A stretch of 64,000 nt of DNA, from positions 1-64,000 of the forward strand of contig NZ_LXEW01000024.1 in NCBI RefSeq assembly GCF_001655055.1, written 5' to 3'. The notes beneath the pieces are model-generated. The model ran no database searches. It saw nothing but the letters and a program-made list of their open reading frames with translations, and was not told where the DNA came from. The translations under genes were made by a program, and so were the position numbers. This DNA comes from Providencia heimbachae ATCC 35613 (GTDB lineage: Bacteria > Pseudomonadota > Gammaproteobacteria > Enterobacterales > Enterobacteriaceae). Shown here in pieces: positions 62,118 through 64,000 of this stretch. Within the stretch, counting starts at the first letter, position 1. The number at the start of each line of letters is the position of its first letter.

Positions 62118-63590
62118 ATGAATGCATTTTTTATGGGAGTTGATCTTGGCGGTACGGTTATCAAAGCCGGGATCTACTCACCTGAAGGCCAAGAAATTAT
62201 TGTTGCTGAGCACCCTTTCCCGACAGAAAGCCCTGAGGCAGGTTTCAGTGAACGGAATATGGAAGCGTTGTGCCAAGCTACCTGTGGCGTCATCCGTGAA
62301 GCCATTAATAAAAGCCGTTTGAATGCCTCACAAATTACCGGGATTAGCTTCTCATCTCACGGTAAGGGGCTATATTTACTCGATAAACACGGTAAGCCTG
62401 TCAGAAACGGTATCGTTTCATCAGACTCCCGAGCACAATCGATTGTTGATGAGTGGCATCAAGACGGCACCGCAGAAAAAGCTTATCCATTAAGTCTACA
62501 GCAGCTGTGGCCTTCTCACCCGGTGTCATTACTGCGCTGGCTCAAACAACATGAGCCAGAGAGCTACCACAACACCCGCTATGTATTGATGGTGCATGAC
62601 TATATTCGTTATCGATTGACTGACCAAATCACTTGCGAAGAAACCAATATCTCCGGCAGCCAGTTGTATAACCCGACCACCTCAAGCTATGACCCAAAAC
62701 TATGTCAACTCTTTGGTATTGATGAGGTCAATGACAAGCTAGCGCCGGTGATTAACTCTGCACAATTAGCCGGAACCGTAACAACTCAAGCCGCTGCGGA
62801 ATCTGGTCTTGTGGAAGGGACCCCTGTTTTTGGCGGGTTCTTTGATGTCGTCGGTGCCGCATTGGCTTCGGGTGTTAGTCAAAAAGATAAACTCAGTGCC
62901 GTTGCAGGAACTTGGACTATCTCTACTCGAGTTTTTGATGAAATCGTTCCTTCAGACTACCCTTATGTGTGGAGTAAATACTGCATTCCAGGGACTTATT
63001 TTGTACATGAAGGCAGCCCAACTTCTGCCAGTAATTTGGCATGGTTTACACGTCATTTCTTTAATCAACGCTTCCAAGACTATGATGTGCTTAATCACTG
63101 CGTTGCAGAAGGGGCGACAAGACAAAACGATATCCTGTTTTTCCCATGGTTATATGGCTCTAACTACCACAGTAACTTGCAAGGTGGGTTACTTGGACTA
63201 AGTTCCCACCATACAGATGCGGATATTATTTATGCTATTTATGAAGGCATTGTCTTTTCGCATCTATTACATCAAGACCGTATTATCGGTATTGATAACA
63301 ACACAAAAGCCATTCGCTTTACCGGGGGGCCAACGCAGTCCCCACTGTGGATGCAGATGTTTTGTGATGCCAGTAATCTCCCTTTAGAAGTGGTTGATGT
63401 GCAGCAATCTGGCTGCCAAGCCGCCGCTTTATGCGCCGCAGTTGGCACGGGTTATTACGCTGGCTTTGATGTAGCCATCGCCGCAAGTACTCCGAAAATC
63501 ATTCGTTATCAACCTAATGAAATAGCTCACCAGCAATTGCGTAAAAAGTTTGCCCGCTTTAAATCCGTTGCAGATGCATTAAGCCAATAG
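62118..63590 (+). CDS. lyxK: L-xylulokinase-like FGGY carbohydrate kinase
   Basis: A 490-residue FGGY kinase with the N-terminal phosphate loop GVDLGGTVIKAGIYSPEG and the C-terminal signature TGGPTQSPLWMQMFCDASNLPLEV. LTDQ/TCEETNISGSQLYNP, HEGSPTSASNLAWF and FLPWLYGSNYHSN-like segments match E. coli LyxK, which phosphorylates L-xylulose to L-xylulose-5-phosphate. GGAGCAGG precedes the ATG. Last gene of the operon, followed by a strong terminator. Confidence 0.92.
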   Translation: MNAFFMGVDLGGTVIKAGIYSPEGQEIIVAEHPFPTESPEAGFSERNMEALCQATCGVIREAINKSRLNASQITGISFSSHGKGLYLLDKHGKPVRNGIVSSDSRAQSIVDEWHQDGTAEKAYPLSLQQLWPSHPVSLLRWLKQHEPESYHNTRYVLMVHDYIRYRLTDQITCEETNISGSQLYNPTTSSYDPKLCQLFGIDEVNDKLAPVINSAQLAGTVTTQAAAESGLVEGTPVFGGFFDVVGAALASGVSQKDKLSAVAGTWTISTRVFDEIVPSDYPYVWSKYCIPGTYFVHEGSPTSASNLAWFTRHFFNQRFQDYDVLNHCVAEGATRQNDILFFPWLYGSNYHSNLQGGLLGLSSHHTDADIIYAIYEGIVFSHLLHQDRIIGIDNNTKAIRFTGGPTQSPLWMQMFCDASNLPLEVVDVQQSGCQAAALCAAVGTGYYAGFDVAIAASTPKIIRYQPNEIAHQQLRKKFARFKSVADALSQ

Positions 63591-63616
63591 CCACCCTTTT
63601 TAAGATCAAATAAAAG

Positions 63617-63651
63617 CAGAATTCACATTGATTGAATTCTGTTTTTTTTTT
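63617..63651 (+). terminator. Terminator of the pentulose operon
   Basis: CAGAATTCA-N7-TGAATTCTG is a nine-bp perfect stem followed by ten T residues, a textbook Rho-independent terminator. Confidence 0.93.
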
Positions 63652-63776
63652 GCCTCGGTAATTCTCCCATACATCACTTACATTTAAGTTGTGATAGAGA
63701 TCGGTTATTAAGTCTTTGATCGATCTTGATTAGTGATATAGCTCTAATTTTCATCCTTCATCTCTAGAAATCAAAA

Positions 63777-63790
63777 TGGAACCGGTTCCA
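63777..63790. promoter_or_regulatory. Perfect 14-bp palindrome, LacI-type operator
   Basis: TGGAACCGGTTCCA has the central CG and overall shape of LacI/GalR-family operators. It lies 60 bp upstream of the start codon of the next gene. Confidence 0.7.
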
Positions 63791-63849
63791 TAATGAGTTA
63801 TTAGAAATAATAAGGGCATTGACCCGATAAATTTTAGACCGAGGAAATC

Positions 63850-64000
63850 ATGAGCAAAGAGATCATAAGTAAAGAAATAATTGTCGTGACCGCCGCTTTT
63901 GGCGCCAACACCGTCAAACAAATGGGTGGGCAGCAAGCCTTGCTGGATATCATTCATAGCGCTAAAGCTGATGGAGTTGAAATTCGTCAAGAACTGTTAT
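63850..64000 (+). CDS. Start of a TIM-barrel sugar isomerase/epimerase-like protein (partial)
   Basis: The ATG at 63850 follows GAGGAAA with the right spacing, and the frame is open to the window edge (50 residues seen). The segment KEIIVVTAAFGANTVKQMGG, then LLDIIHSAKADGVEIRQELL, resembles the first beta-alpha units of the AP-endonuclease 2/sugar isomerase TIM-barrel family. Identification is tentative. It starts a new transcription unit after the terminator and operator. Confidence 0.6.
   Translation, partial: MSKEIISKEIIVVTAAFGANTVKQMGGQQALLDIIHSAKADGVEIRQELL

Noticed and set aside
1-64000. CRISPR arrays, tRNA or rRNA genes, transposases and prophage genes
   Set aside because: I looked for regularly spaced direct repeats, cloverleaf-like sequences and mobile-element proteins and found none; the only dispersed repeats are ERIC-type elements.

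Overview
The window looks like chromosomal DNA of a member of the Morganellaceae, most likely Providencia. The reasons are the low G+C content with AT-rich intergenic DNA, many ERIC/IRU intergenic repeats, an Mrp-style fimbrial operon, and a type II choline TMA-lyase microcompartment operon of the kind known from Proteus, Providencia and Klebsiella. This assignment is an inference from gene content. No rRNA, tRNA, insertion sequence, integrase or CRISPR array was seen.

Layout. 1-1.4 kb: the end of a membrane protein gene, a convergent AraC-type regulator and a tandem ERIC array. 1.4-13.4 kb: csaA and a long minus-strand operon for choline fermentation in a bacterial microcompartment (three BMC-H shell proteins, CutF, a pentameric vertex protein, CutO, CutC, CutD, a tailed shell protein, PduL-type phosphotransacylase, a BMC-associated protein and two SMR transporters). 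CutC would cleave choline to trimethylamine and acetaldehyde. CutF and PduL would convert acetaldehyde to acetyl-CoA and acetyl-phosphate, CutO would reduce part of it to ethanol and recycle NADH, and the SMR pair may move amines. 14.3-17.1 kb: a membrane-bound MarT/FidL-like regulator pair, and a TetR regulator divergent from an NADPH-dependent FMN reductase. 17.2-21.1 kb: potABCD polyamine importer. 22.2-23.8 kb: class I fumarase.

23.9-31.3 kb: an eight-gene chaperone-usher fimbrial operon with Mrp order (major pilin to tip adhesin), preceded by a small XRE regulator, then about 1.15 kb of very AT-rich DNA. 32.5-34.5 kb: a nitrilase-family hydrolase and a LysR regulator. 34.5-41.4 kb: seven tightly coupled genes (KAS III-like synthase, SDR/epimerase, metallo-beta-lactamase-fold hydrolase, PaaK/F390-like adenylating enzyme, PAP2 phosphatase, sterol-desaturase-like hydroxylase, fatty acid desaturase). 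I do not recognise this set as a characterised pathway; it is the best candidate in the window for an undescribed lipid or specialised-metabolite system. A polysaccharide deacetylase-like gene converges on it.

43.1-49.2 kb: sugar-acid catabolism (mandelate-racemase-like dehydratase, RhmT-like transporter, CRP-family regulator, ExuR, UxaA), with ExuR-like operators in front of two genes. 49.4-54.1 kb: RpiR regulator, a four-gene mannose-family PTS and a tyrosine phosphatase. 54.3-63.6 kb: L-xylulose/L-ribulose phosphate pathway (AraD, DeoR regulator, sugar ABC transporter, UlaE/SgbU-type 3-epimerase, LyxK-type kinase). The window ends in the start of a further TIM-barrel sugar enzyme gene behind a palindromic operator.
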